Source: Sphingomonas sp. GC_Shp_5 (GTDB lineage Bacteria > Pseudomonadota > Alphaproteobacteria > Sphingomonadales > Sphingomonadaceae). Taken from it: DNA of 64,000 bases. Each line of letters starts with the position of its first letter. The stretch's first letter is position 1. Location of the stretch: NCBI RefSeq assembly GCF_026540855.1, contig NZ_JALNUP010000001.1, positions 372,001 to 436,000 on the forward strand, in the 5' to 3' direction. Under the pieces are notes generated by a model. That model was given only the letters and a program-made list of their open reading frames with translations, was not told where the DNA came from and ran no database searches. Both the position numbers and the translations under genes were made by a program. Below are positions 43,490 to 52,019 of the stretch, piece after piece.

Positions 43490-44401
43490 ATGGACCATCA
43501 CGACAACCACACCCACGGCCACAGCCTTGCCGACGACCTGCCGCTGATCGACGCGATGATCGCGCGCCGCCGGGCGCTGAAATGGTTCATCGGCGCCGGC
43601 AGCGCCGCGCTGGTCGCCGGGTGCGGCGGCAGCGGCGCGGACGATGTCGACGTGATCACCGGCGCCGCGGCCACCGCCACCCCGACTCCGACGGCGACAC
43701 CGACACCGACCGCCACCGCCGGGCCGCTCGCGACCACCGCGGCCTGCATCGCCGATCCTACCGAAACCGGTGGTCCCTACCCCGCCGACGGCACCAACAC
43801 GTCGGGCGGCGCCAGCTCGAACGTGCTCACCGTCAACGGCATCGTGCGCAGCGACATCCGCGCAAGCTTCATCTCCACCACCACGGTGGCGACGGACGTG
43901 CAGATGACGCTCACCCTGACCCTGGTCGACGTCAACGCGAGCTGCGCCCCGCTTGCAGGCTTTGCGATCTACCTGTGGCAGTGCGACCGCAACGGGCATT
44001 ATTCGCTGTACAGCGGCGCCACTGCGGAAAGCTATCTGCGCGGGGTGCAGGTGACCGACGCCAACGGCCAGGTCAGCTTCACCACCATCTTTCCCGCCTG
44101 CTACGACGGGCGCTGGCCGCATCTGCATTTCGAGATCTTCTCGAGCCTCGGCAATGCGCTCGGCGGCCGCTATGCGGTGTTGACCTCGCAGCTGGCGCTA
44201 CCGGCCGACTGGTGTGCGACGGTCTATGCCGACACGAGCACCTATCCCTCGAGCAGCGGCAACTTCGCGCGGGTCAGCCTGGCGAGCGACATGGTGTTCG
44301 GCGACAACAGCGATGCCCAGCTCGCACAGCAGACCCCGGCGGTGACGGGGACGGTGGCGACGGGACTGGTCGCGACGGCAGTGATCGGGATCGCGCGCTA
44401 G
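43490..44401 (+). CDS. Intradiol-dioxygenase-like protein, Tat/lipoprotein signal
   Basis: Protein of 303 residues. A His-rich N-terminus leads to a twin-arginine-like signal (ARRRALKWFIGAGSAALVAG) ending in a Cys, so a Tat-exported lipoprotein is likely. A Thr-Pro tether (ATPTPTATPTPTATA) follows. The domain resembles intradiol ring-cleavage dioxygenases: ETGGPYPADG, IYLWQCDRNGHYSLYSG, RGVQVTDANGQVSFTTIFPA, and CYDGRWPHLHFEIF. These keep the two Tyr and two His positions expected as Fe(III) ligands. Cytoplasmic catechol dioxygenases lack such a signal; exported members exist but their substrates are largely unknown. The neighbours (rpsU, cysS) do not help. Confidence 0.85.
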   Translation: MDHHDNHTHGHSLADDLPLIDAMIARRRALKWFIGAGSAALVAGCGGSGADDVDVITGAAATATPTPTATPTPTATAGPLATTAACIADPTETGGPYPADGTNTSGGASSNVLTVNGIVRSDIRASFISTTTVATDVQMTLTLTLVDVNASCAPLAGFAIYLWQCDRNGHYSLYSGATAESYLRGVQVTDANGQVSFTTIFPACYDGRWPHLHFEIFSSLGNALGGRYAVLTSQLALPADWCATVYADTSTYPSSSGNFARVSLASDMVFGDNSDAQLAQQTPAVTGTVATGLVATAVIGIAR

Positions 44402-44481
44402 CGACGCGGCGCGCTGCTCGAGACAGCGGGAACATGGCAGCGCTCTTGGCGCGGGTCGGTCGGCAGGGCTAAGGCGGGCGG

Positions 44482-45927
44482 ATGACGTCGCTCACCCTTT
44501 ACAACAGCCTGACCCGCAGCCTTGAAGCGTTCCAGCCGGAGGACCCGGCCAACGTACGGGTCTATTCGTGCGGGCCGACGGTGTACCATCATGCCCATAT
44601 CGGCAATCTGCGCGCCTATGTGTTCACCGATACGCTGGCGCGGGTGCTGCGCTGGACCGGCCATGGCCTTACCCATGTGATCAACATCACCGACGTCGGC
44701 CACCTCACCTCCGATGCCGATGCCGGCGACGACAAGATGGAGGCGGCGGCGCGGGCGAGCGGGCAGGACATCTGGGCGATCGCGCGCCACTATACCGACG
44801 CGTTCAAGCAGAATTTGCGCGATCTCAACATCGGCGATCCCACCCATTTCCCGCTCGCCACCGACCATGTCGAGGCGATGATCGCGTTCGGCGTCGCGAT
44901 CGAGCAGCGGCATTGCTACCGCCTGCCCGACGGGCTGTATTTCGACACCAGCACCGTGCCTGATTACGGCCGGTTGGCGCGGGCGCAGGACGATGTCGGC
45001 GAGAGCCGGATCGACGTGGTCGACGGCAAGCGCCACCCGGCCGACTTCGCGATCTGGCGGACCTCGGCGCCCGGCGAGAACCGGCAGATGGAGTGGGACA
45101 GCCCGTGGGGCCGCGGCGCGCCGGGCTGGCATCTCGAATGCTCGGTGATGGGCCGCCATTTCCTCGGCGCGCATTTCGACATCCACACCGGCGGGATCGA
45201 TCACCGCGAAATCCATCATCCCAATGAGATCGCGCAGAACCAGGCATTCGGCGGCTGCACCGGCGGCAGCCCGATCGACACCGGCGCGAGCGTGTGGATG
45301 CACAACAACTTCCTGGTCGACCGTGGCGGCAAGATGTCCAAATCGTCGGGCGAGTTCCTGCGGCTGCAGGCGCTGGTCGATCGCGGCTTCCACCCGCTCG
45401 CCTATCGGCTGATGTGCCTGCAGGCACAGTATCGCAATGAGCTCGATTTCTCCTGGGACAATCTGGCGGCGGCGGCGACGCGGCTGAAGCGGCTGGTGCA
45501 GACGGTCGCGGCGCTGAAGGCCAGGCCCCCTGCCCCCTCGGCGGCGAGCGCCGCGGCCTATCGCGAGCGGCTCGCCGCCGCCGTCGCCGACGACCTCAAC
45601 ACGCCGAAAGCGCTGCCGGTGCTCGACGAACTGCTCGCCGACAAGAAGGTATCGGCGGCCGACCGGGTCGCCGCGCTGGCCGATTTCGACGCGGTGCTCG
45701 GGCTCGACCTGCTTGCACTGTCGCGCGAGGATCTGCGGGTGCGGCCTGTCGATGCCGGGATCGACGAGGCGGGGATCGCTGCACGGCTGGCGGAACGGCG
45801 CGAGGCGCGCGCGGCGAAGGATTTCCCGCGCTCCGATGCGATCCGCGACGAGCTCGCCGCGGCGGGGGTCGAGGTGATGGACGGCGACCCATTGGGGTGG
45901 GACTGGAAGGTCCAGGTGGAACGGTGA
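44482..45927 (+). CDS. cysS: Cysteinyl-tRNA synthetase
   Basis: Class I synthetase of 481 residues. The zinc-site Cys and HIGH-like motif are in VYSCGPTVYHHAHIGNLRAY. GWHLECSVMGRHFLGAHFDI and GGIDHREIHHPNE supply the zinc ligands, and the second signature is GGKMSKSSGEFL. Length and order are normal. It starts 80 bp after the dioxygenase-like gene and is convergent with the M48 protease, with a palindromic repeat between. Confidence 0.97.
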   Translation: MTSLTLYNSLTRSLEAFQPEDPANVRVYSCGPTVYHHAHIGNLRAYVFTDTLARVLRWTGHGLTHVINITDVGHLTSDADAGDDKMEAAARASGQDIWAIARHYTDAFKQNLRDLNIGDPTHFPLATDHVEAMIAFGVAIEQRHCYRLPDGLYFDTSTVPDYGRLARAQDDVGESRIDVVDGKRHPADFAIWRTSAPGENRQMEWDSPWGRGAPGWHLECSVMGRHFLGAHFDIHTGGIDHREIHHPNEIAQNQAFGGCTGGSPIDTGASVWMHNNFLVDRGGKMSKSSGEFLRLQALVDRGFHPLAYRLMCLQAQYRNELDFSWDNLAAAATRLKRLVQTVAALKARPPAPSAASAAAYRERLAAAVADDLNTPKALPVLDELLADKKVSAADRVAALADFDAVLGLDLLALSREDLRVRPVDAGIDEAGIAARLAERREARAAKDFPRSDAIRDELAAAGVEVMDGDPLGWDWKVQVER

Positions 45928-45959
45928 CAGCGCGTGTGACCACCCGCTCAGCATGAGCC

Positions 45960-46039
45960 GTCATCCCAGCGCAGGCTGGGGTCTTGTGCGGCGCCTATCC
46001 TGCTCCACTGCCTGAGATCCCAGCTTTCGCTGGGATGAC
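45960..46039. repeat. Palindromic intergenic repeat, copy B (80 bp)
   Basis: Same element as at 26850-26930: begins GTCATCCCAGC, ends GCTGGGATGAC, each half folding into a small hairpin. The right-hand 27 bases are identical to copy A, while the middle differs. It again lies between convergent genes (cysS and the M48 protease). Confidence 0.9.
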
Positions 46040-46076
46040 GGACATTGAGGGGAGACGGCATTGCAACGGCCGCGGT

Positions 46077-47078
46077 CTAGTCCAGCGGGCGGTCACGCTC
46101 GGCGAGAACCGGCGGCAGGTAAGGCAGCGGCGCGTTGGCGGGGATGCGGGCGATCTCGTCGGCGAGCGCCTGGGCACGGGCCTTGGATGAGGGATGGGTG
46201 CGGCTGCGGAACACACCGCCATCGATGTCGCCGCCATGCTCGCGCCAGAAGCGCACCGCGAGCTGCGGATCATAGCCGGCGTTGCGGATCAGGTGCAGGC
46301 CGAGCAGATCCGCCTGATCCTCGGTGGTGCGGAACAGCCGGCCGTTGCGGCCGACCTCGGCGAGCAGCCCGCGGTTGACCTTGGCGGCATCGAGCCGGGC
46401 GCGATGGCGCAGGATGTTGTGGGCGAGCTCATGGGCGACAACCACCGCGACCTCGTCGTCGCTGTAGCGTTCGAAGAAGCGCACCCCGAGCTGGACGATG
46501 CGGCCGTCGGCAGAGGCCTCCATGCCGGGGCCGAGCAGCACCTCGAACGCGCTGCGGCAGCCGGGGCTCGCCGCCACGGTGACGCGGCGGCGCTCGCCGC
46601 CCTGCAGGGTATCGACCACCAACGGGCGGTCGGCCGGCTGCGCGGCGACCAGCGCATTGGCGGCGTCGCGCGCCTGGCTGGTCGCGGGAGCATTCCCGGG
46701 CGCTGCAGGGGCGAGCGGCTGGCCGTCGACCGCGACGATCGACAGATTGTCGTGCAGCCCGGCGCGCGCCGCGACCGAGCCCGGCACCACCGCCTCGATC
46801 GCGATCGGCGCGTCGAACCCGAACGCGGTGCGCGCGGCCCCGCGCAGCCCGGGGTCGTACTGGCCGAGGCCATGCAGCGCCCAGCCTGGGGTCGGCGCGA
46901 GATCGCGGCACAAGGCGGCATTGGCGGTGGTGAGGCGGTAGGCGATCGCCGCCATCCGGCCGTCGACCGCGCGCAGCGCGGCAAAGGTCGCGGCGGGATC
47001 ATCGGCCGCGGTGGCGGTGATCGGCGCGGCGATCAGGGCAAGGGCAGCAAGGCGGGCGGCGAGCGAGGCGACGGTCAT
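46077..47078 (-). CDS. Exported M48-family metalloprotease with PDZ-like domain
   Basis: Protease of 333 residues. The ATG at 47078 opens a signal peptide (LAARLAALALIAAPITATAA). A PDZ-like segment is seen at about residues 95-175 (VPGSVAARAGLHDNLSIVAV). The catalytic helix is VVAHELAHNILRH (HExxH, near residue 214), with the third ligand Glu in RTTEDQADLLGLHLI. THPSSKARAQAL is the usual late M48 motif. It should act in the periplasm in envelope quality control. It is convergent with cysS and divergent from the DAHP synthase gene. Confidence 0.9.
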   Translation of the reverse strand: MTVASLAARLAALALIAAPITATAADDPAATFAALRAVDGRMAAIAYRLTTANAALCRDLAPTPGWALHGLGQYDPGLRGAARTAFGFDAPIAIEAVVPGSVAARAGLHDNLSIVAVDGQPLAPAAPGNAPATSQARDAANALVAAQPADRPLVVDTLQGGERRRVTVAASPGCRSAFEVLLGPGMEASADGRIVQLGVRFFERYSDDEVAVVVAHELAHNILRHRARLDAAKVNRGLLAEVGRNGRLFRTTEDQADLLGLHLIRNAGYDPQLAVRFWREHGGDIDGGVFRSRTHPSSKARAQALADEIARIPANAPLPYLPPVLAERDRPLD

Positions 47079-47175
47079 TGGGGGTGGTTCTAGTCGCCGG
47101 CGGGCGGGATGGCCATTGGTCGCGGGGCGACGTGGGCGGATCGGCTGAGAACCTGCCCTGCTTTGCCCCCATCCC

Positions 47176-47256
47176 GTCATGCCGGCGAAAGCCGGTACCT
47201 TCTTGGGAAGAGAGCCGCCGCTCGCCGCGAGAGTCCCCGGCCCCCGCGGGGGTGAC
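47176..47256. repeat. Palindromic intergenic repeat, divergent copy C (81 bp)
   Basis: Begins GTCATGCCGGCGAAAGCCGG and ends CCCCCGCGGGGGTGAC. It has the same length, the same GTCAT start and TGAC end, and the same two-hairpin plan as copies A and B, but different stem sequences. It lies in the 307-bp gap between the divergent M48 protease and DAHP synthase genes, 130 bp before the latter. Nothing else is recognised in that gap. Confidence 0.65.
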
Positions 47257-47385
47257 GGATTTGAACGGAATTGGCGAATGCCCCCCGGCATGGCGAAGAA
47301 GCGCCTATCCCTCGCCCAAGCCCTGCTTAATTGCGTCGGCGGCCATTTCGGCGCATGAACCCGCGCCTCAACCGAGGAATTCATC

Positions 47386-48759
47386 ATGGCCGCCCACTGG
47401 GCCCCCGACAGCTGGACGCGCGCCGAAGCGCGCCAGCTTCCCGATTATCCCGATGCCGCCGCGCTCAAGGCGGCCACCGACACGCTCGGCTCGTTCCCGC
47501 CGCTGGTGTTCGCCGGCGAGGCGCGCAACCTGACGAGCGAGCTCGCCGATGTCGCCGCCGGCAAGGCGTTCCTGCTCCAGGGCGGTGATTGCGCCGAGAG
47601 CTTCGCCGAATTCCACCCCAACAACATCCGCGATACCTTCCGCGTCATCCTGCAGATGGCGGTGGTGCTCACCTATGCCGGCAAGCTGCCGGTGGTGAAG
47701 CTCGGGCGGATGGCGGGGCAGTTCGCCAAGCCGCGCTCGACCGCGACCGAGACGATCGAGGGCGTCGAGCTGCCGAGCTATCGCGGCGACAACGTCAACG
47801 ACATCGCCTTCACCCCCGAGAGCCGCATTCCCGATCCGCAGCGGATGGTGCGGGCGTACTCGCAATCGGCGGCGACGCTCAACCTGCTGCGCGCCTTCGC
47901 GCAGGGCGGCTATGCCAATCTCGCGCAGGTCCATCGCTGGACCCACGACTTCATGGGCCGCAGCCCGTGGTCGAAGAAATATGCCGAGACCGCCGACCGG
48001 ATCGGCGAGGCGCTCGAGTTCATGGCGGCGTGCGGGATCAACCCCGAGACGGTGCCGCAGCTCGCGCAGACCAGCTTCTTCACCAGCCACGAGGCGCTGC
48101 TGCTGCCGTTCGAGCAGGCGCTGACGCGGCAGGACAGCCTGACCGGCGACTGGTATGACACGTCCGCGCATTTCCTGTGGATCGGCGACCGCACCCGCTT
48201 CGAAGGCTCGGCGCATGTCGAGTTCCTGCGCGGGATCGGCAACCCGATCGGGCTGAAATGCGGGCCGAGCCTGGAGCCCGACGCGCTGCTGCGGATGCTC
48301 GACACGCTCAATCCCGGCCGCGTGCCCGGGCGGATGACGCTGATCACCCGCTACGGCTATGACAAAATCGAGGCGGCGCTGCCGCGGCTGGTCCGCGCGG
48401 TGACCCGCGAGGGCCATCCGGTGGTGTGGAGCTGCGATCCGATGCACGGCAATACCGTGAAGGCAGTGACCGGCTACAAGACCCGGCCGTTCGACCGCAT
48501 CCTCGCCGAGGTGCGCGGCTTCTTTGCGGTGCACCGCGCCGAGGGCACGCACGCCGGCGGCATCCATGCCGAGATGACCGGGCAGAACGTCACCGAATGC
48601 ACCGGCGGCGCGGTCGACGTCACCGAGCAGAGCCTCGCCGATCGCTACCACACCCATTGCGATCCGCGGCTCAACGCCGGGCAGAGCCTGGAGCTCGCCT
48701 TCCTGCTCGCCGAGATGCTCAACGCCGAAATGGCGGAGCGCCGCAAGGTCGCGGCCTGA
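47386..48759 (+). CDS. Class II 3-deoxy-7-phosphoheptulonate (DAHP) synthase
   Basis: First enzyme of the shikimate pathway, condensing PEP and erythrose 4-phosphate; 457 residues. Class II (plant/actinobacterial/alphaproteobacterial type) is shown by [75 protein letters not shown] and [20 protein letters not shown]. The conserved metal Cys is in GGDCAES. No type I sequence features are seen. The start is the ATG at 47386; the ribosome site GAGGAA is 7-8 nt upstream. No leader-peptide attenuator was found. Confidence 0.96.
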   Translation: MAAHWAPDSWTRAEARQLPDYPDAAALKAATDTLGSFPPLVFAGEARNLTSELADVAAGKAFLLQGGDCAESFAEFHPNNIRDTFRVILQMAVVLTYAGKLPVVKLGRMAGQFAKPRSTATETIEGVELPSYRGDNVNDIAFTPESRIPDPQRMVRAYSQSAATLNLLRAFAQGGYANLAQVHRWTHDFMGRSPWSKKYAETADRIGEALEFMAACGINPETVPQLAQTSFFTSHEALLLPFEQALTRQDSLTGDWYDTSAHFLWIGDRTRFEGSAHVEFLRGIGNPIGLKCGPSLEPDALLRMLDTLNPGRVPGRMTLITRYGYDKIEAALPRLVRAVTREGHPVVWSCDPMHGNTVKAVTGYKTRPFDRILAEVRGFFAVHRAEGTHAGGIHAEMTGQNVTECTGGAVDVTEQSLADRYHTHCDPRLNAGQSLELAFLLAEMLNAEMAERRKVAA

Positions 48760-48780
48760 GCGCACGCCCCTTGAAAAACA

Positions 48781-48807
48781 GCGCCGGGCGGACTTGACGC
48801 CCGGCGC
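48781..48807 (+). terminator. Strong hairpin after DAHP synthase gene
   Basis: GCGCCGGGCG and CGCCCGGCGC form a perfect 10-bp stem with a 7-nt loop, 21 nt past the stop codon. No T-run follows on the plus strand, but five A residues precede it, so on the minus strand it looks like a classical terminator. It may work in both directions and separates the gene from tRNA-Glu. Confidence 0.6.
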
Positions 48808-48839
48808 CGTCCCACGTAATTGCCCGCCTCCACCGTATC

Positions 48840-48914
48840 GGCCCCTTCGTCTAGCGGTTAGGACGACGCCCTCTCACGGCGTAAGCACGAGTTCGATTCT
48901 CGTAGGGGTCACCA
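48840..48914 (+). tRNA. tRNA-Glu (anticodon CTC)
   Basis: Acceptor GGCCCCT pairs with AGGGGTC (one G-T). The D-arm, anticodon stem ACGCC/GGCGT with loop CTCTCAC (anticodon CTC), T-arm GAGTTCGATTCTC and encoded CCA are all present. The anticodon reads GAG, a favoured glutamate codon in this GC-rich genome. Confidence 0.97.
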
Positions 48915-49054
48915 CGGTTTTCCTGTCATCGAGCCGATCGTCGCCGCGCCCATTGCGGCGATGCGATCGCTTGCCTCTTGCATCCGCCCGCCGCTTTGCT
49001 GTTTACCCGCCACGATGACGAGCGGAGCGTACCGCCGCGTATGGGGGAGTGATG

Positions 49055-50413
49055 ATGGACGATTGGTGGGCAAGCCTGGGCAAGACGGTGTCGGGCGTGT
49101 TGTCGGCGCACGGGCCGGCGGTGCCGGCGGCGGCGCACAGCTATGCGCCGGGTGATTTCAGCATCCATTTCTTCCTCCAGCTCGCGGTGATCCTGGTCGC
49201 GTGCCGGCTGGTCGGCTGGCTCGGCAAAAAGCTGCTCGGTCAGCCGCAAGTGGTCGGCGAGATGATCGCCGGCGTGCTGCTCGGGCCGTCGCTGTTCGGC
49301 CTGACGCTGCCCGACCTGCAGGGCGCGGTCTTCCCCAAGGAGACCAAGAACGTGCTCTATGCGGGCGCGCAGCTCGGCGTCGGCCTCTACATGTTCCTGG
49401 TCGGCACGACGCTGCGGCTCGACCATTTCCGCACCAAGGCGCGCAGCGCCTCGATCGTGTCGCTGGCGGGGATCGCCGCGCCGTTCGCCATCGCGGTGCT
49501 GATCACGCCGCTGCTGCTCGGCGTGCCCGGGCTGTTCGCGGCGGGGATCAGCCAGGCCAATGCGACGCTGTTCCTTGGCGCGTGCATCGCGCTCACCGCC
49601 TTCCCGATGCTGGCGCGGATCATCAACGAGCGCGGGCTCGCCGACAGCGCGCTCGGCACGCTGTCGCTCACCGCGGGGGCCTTCGACGATGCCTGTTCGT
49701 GGTGTGTGCTGGCGATCGTGCTCGCGACCTTCGGCGGCGGCCCCGGCGTCGCGATCCTGGCGATCGGCGGCGGGCTGCTGTGGGCGCTGGTCGTGCTGCG
49801 CGCCGGGCCGCGGCTGCTGGCGCCGCTCGCGCGCACCGTCGAGGCCGAGGGCGGGATGAGCATCCAGGTGTTCGCGCTGGTGATGATCGCCTTCTGCGTC
49901 TCTGCCTTCCTGATGGACGTGGTCGGCATCCATGCGATCTTCGGCGGCTTCATCCTCGGCGTGGTGATGCCGCGCGGGCTGCTCGCGAGCGAGATCAAGC
50001 GCAAGCTCGAGCCGCTCACCGTCGTGCTGCTGCTGCCGATGTTCTTCACCTATTCGGGGCTCAACACCCGGATGGACATGGTCAACTCGCCTAGCCTGCT
50101 GCTGATCGCGCTCGGTATCCTGGTGGCCTCGGTGATCGCCAAGGGCGGCGCCTGCTACCTCGCGGCGCGGCTGTCGGGCGAGGACAATCGCACCGCGCTC
50201 GGCATCGGCGCGCTGATGAACTCGCGCGGGCTGATGGAGCTGATCATCATTAACATCGGGCTGCAGAAGGGCATCATCGGCCCGACGCTGTTCTCGATGC
50301 TGGTGCTGATGGCGATCGTCACCACGATGATGGCGAGCCCATTGTTCGAGCTGTTCTATGGCCGCAAGGGCCGCGAGACGGGCGAGCTCGGCGCGCTCCA
50401 GCGCGCGGGGTAG
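49055..50413 (+). CDS. Cation:proton antiporter, CPA2/Kef-type
   Basis: Membrane transporter of about 452 residues with roughly 12 segments after a short N-terminal extension. Family stretches include GQPQVVGEMIAGVLLGPSLF, LYMFLVGTTLRLDHFRTKAR, LTAFPMLARIINERGLADSA, LTAGAFDDACSWCVLAIVLA and GIGALMNSRGLMELIIINIG. The DD and acidic transport residues are in the fifth-helix region. There is no C-terminal TrkA-N domain, so it is a shortened Kef-like form. I chose the ATG at 49055 because GGGGGAG lies 5 nt upstream. It probably exchanges K+ or Na+ for H+. Confidence 0.93.
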   Translation: MDDWWASLGKTVSGVLSAHGPAVPAAAHSYAPGDFSIHFFLQLAVILVACRLVGWLGKKLLGQPQVVGEMIAGVLLGPSLFGLTLPDLQGAVFPKETKNVLYAGAQLGVGLYMFLVGTTLRLDHFRTKARSASIVSLAGIAAPFAIAVLITPLLLGVPGLFAAGISQANATLFLGACIALTAFPMLARIINERGLADSALGTLSLTAGAFDDACSWCVLAIVLATFGGGPGVAILAIGGGLLWALVVLRAGPRLLAPLARTVEAEGGMSIQVFALVMIAFCVSAFLMDVVGIHAIFGGFILGVVMPRGLLASEIKRKLEPLTVVLLLPMFFTYSGLNTRMDMVNSPSLLLIALGILVASVIAKGGACYLAARLSGEDNRTALGIGALMNSRGLMELIIINIGLQKGIIGPTLFSMLVLMAIVTTMMASPLFELFYGRKGRETGELGALQRAG

Positions 50414-50425
50414 TCACGCCGGCGC

Positions 50426-50457
50426 GGGGCGGTTCAGCGCCGATGCTGAACCGCCCC
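50426..50457. terminator. Bidirectional hairpin between antiporter and efflux operon
   Basis: GGGGCGGTTCAGC and GCTGAACCGCCCC form a perfect 13-bp stem with a 6-nt loop. It lies exactly between two convergent stop codons. No T-run is present on either strand, but the stem is very stable and the position fits a shared terminator. Confidence 0.75.
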
Positions 50458-50462
50458 GACGG

Positions 50463-52013
50463 TCATGGACGGGTGGCGGTGACCGGCGCGCGTTCGTCGG
50501 GTTCGAGACCGCCGCCGAGCGAGCGATAGAGCTCGACCAGATTGCTCTCGCGGTTGAGCCGAGTGGTCACCAGCTGCTGCTGCGCCGAATAGGCCGTGCG
50601 CTGCGAATCGAGCGTGGTCAGGAACGACTCGACGCCGGCGCGGTAGCGGGCATCCGAGATGCGCAGCGCCGCGGTGGCGGCATCGACCCGCGCGGTCTGC
50701 GCAGCGATCTGTTCGTCGATCGTGCCGCGCTCGGCGAGCGCATCGGCGACCTCGCGGAACGCAGTCTGCACCGCGCGCTCATAGGTTGCGACGGCAGATT
50801 GCTGCTGCGCCTCGGCCACGCGGACGTTGCCGCGCAGACGGCCGCCGTCGAACAGCGGCAGCGAGATGGCGGGCGCGCCGGTGTAGGTGAAGCTGCCGCC
50901 GGCGAACAGGCCGCCGAGCGCGGTGCTGATCGTGCCCAGCGTCGCGGTGAGCGAGATGTTGGGGAACAGCGCCGCGCGCGCCGCACCGATATTGGCATTC
51001 TGCGCGATCAGCTGATGCTCGGCCTGGAGCACGTCCGGCCGGCTGAGCAGCACCGCGGATGCAATACCGGCAGGCAGCGCCTGGATGGCGCCGCCGTCGG
51101 TGCCGAGGCCCTGCGGCAGATTGTCGGGCGAGACCGGCGCGCCGACCAGCAGGTCGAGCGCATTCTTGTCCTGCGCCAGCCGGGTCCTGAGCACGGCGAT
51201 GTCGTTGCGCGCCGCCTGATAGGTGGTCTCCGCCTGACGGGCCTCAAGTTCCGACGCCACGCCGATGCGGAATTGCGCGCGGGTCAGCTCGAGCGACTGC
51301 TCGAACGACTTGAGCGATTCCTGCGAGATGCGCAGCTGGTCCTGGTCCGACGCGAAGGTCAGCCAGGCGGTGGCGATCTCTGCGATCAGCGCGATGCGGG
51401 TGGAGCGCTGCGCTTCCTCGGTGGCAAAATACTGTTCGAGCGCGGCGCGGCTGAGGTTGCGGACGCGGCCGAACAGATCGACCTCATACGCCGAGAAGCC
51501 GACGTTGAGCGAATAGAACTCGTAATTGGACGAGGTCGACCCGACCGCGGACGCGGCGCCCGTGCCAGTCCCCGTGCCCGCGCCGCCCCCCGTACCGGTA
51601 CCGGTGCCCGTACCAGTTCCGGTCCCGCCGGTCGCGGCGCCGGCCAGCGCCCCCGAGGCGCCCTGGACGTTGTTGGTATAGGTCGCCGACCCCGACAGCG
51701 TCGTCGAGGGCACCAGATCCGCGCGCTGGATACGATATTGCGCGCGGGCCTGGAGCACATTGGCCGCCGCGACGCGCAGGTCGCGGTTGTTGTCGAGCCC
51801 CAATGCGATGGTGGCGCGCAGGCGATCGTCGGTGAAGAACGAGCGCCAGCCGATCTTGGTGACGTCGGGCCCATCGGTGGCGGCGGCCGGATAGACGCCG
51901 CCCTGTGGCAGTGCCGCCGGTACCTCACCCACCGGCCGCACATAGTGCGGCGCGAGATTGCACCCGGCGAGCGCGGTGGCTGCCAGCAGGGCGAGGACGC
52001 ATTTGCTATTCAT
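50463..52013 (-). CDS. RND efflux outer-membrane channel (OprM/NodT family lipoprotein)
   Basis: Trimeric outer-membrane channel of 516 residues, last gene of the efflux operon. It has a lipoprotein signal with lipobox LAGC and the typical APHYVRP start. Two OEP repeats follow (ALEQYFATEEAQRSTRIALI; VATYERAVQTAFREVADALA). Between SGSATYTNN and the matching strand SLNVGFSAYEVDLFGRVRN it carries a Gly-Thr repeat (about residues 129-152), probably in the first extracellular loop. The ATG at 52013 is preferred; a GTG directly before it is possible. It lies 6 nt downstream of the pump gene. Confidence 0.95.
   Translation of the reverse strand: MNSKCVLALLAATALAGCNLAPHYVRPVGEVPAALPQGGVYPAAATDGPDVTKIGWRSFFTDDRLRATIALGLDNNRDLRVAAANVLQARAQYRIQRADLVPSTTLSGSATYTNNVQGASGALAGAATGGTGTGTGTGTGTGGGAGTGTGTGAASAVGSTSSNYEFYSLNVGFSAYEVDLFGRVRNLSRAALEQYFATEEAQRSTRIALIAEIATAWLTFASDQDQLRISQESLKSFEQSLELTRAQFRIGVASELEARQAETTYQAARNDIAVLRTRLAQDKNALDLLVGAPVSPDNLPQGLGTDGGAIQALPAGIASAVLLSRPDVLQAEHQLIAQNANIGAARAALFPNISLTATLGTISTALGGLFAGGSFTYTGAPAISLPLFDGGRLRGNVRVAEAQQQSAVATYERAVQTAFREVADALAERGTIDEQIAAQTARVDAATAALRISDARYRAGVESFLTTLDSQRTAYSAQQQLVTTRLNRESNLVELYRSLGGGLEPDERAPVTATRP
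51558..51629 (-). repeat. Gly-Thr coding short repeat (6-bp period) in efflux channel gene
   Basis: About 24 codons alternating Gly and Thr with a few Gly-Gly-Gly-Ala breaks, encoded by GGTACC / GGTGCC / GGCACC hexamers. The six-base period keeps the frame through copy-number change. It corresponds to a surface loop in OprM-type channels. Confidence 0.88.
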
Positions 52014-52019
52014 CACAAC

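Noticed and set aside
47130-47175. CTGAGAACCTG stretch resembling part of a TPP riboswitch
   Set aside because: Only one short segment matches; the second conserved block and pairing stems are missing, and the downstream gene is not in thiamine metabolism.
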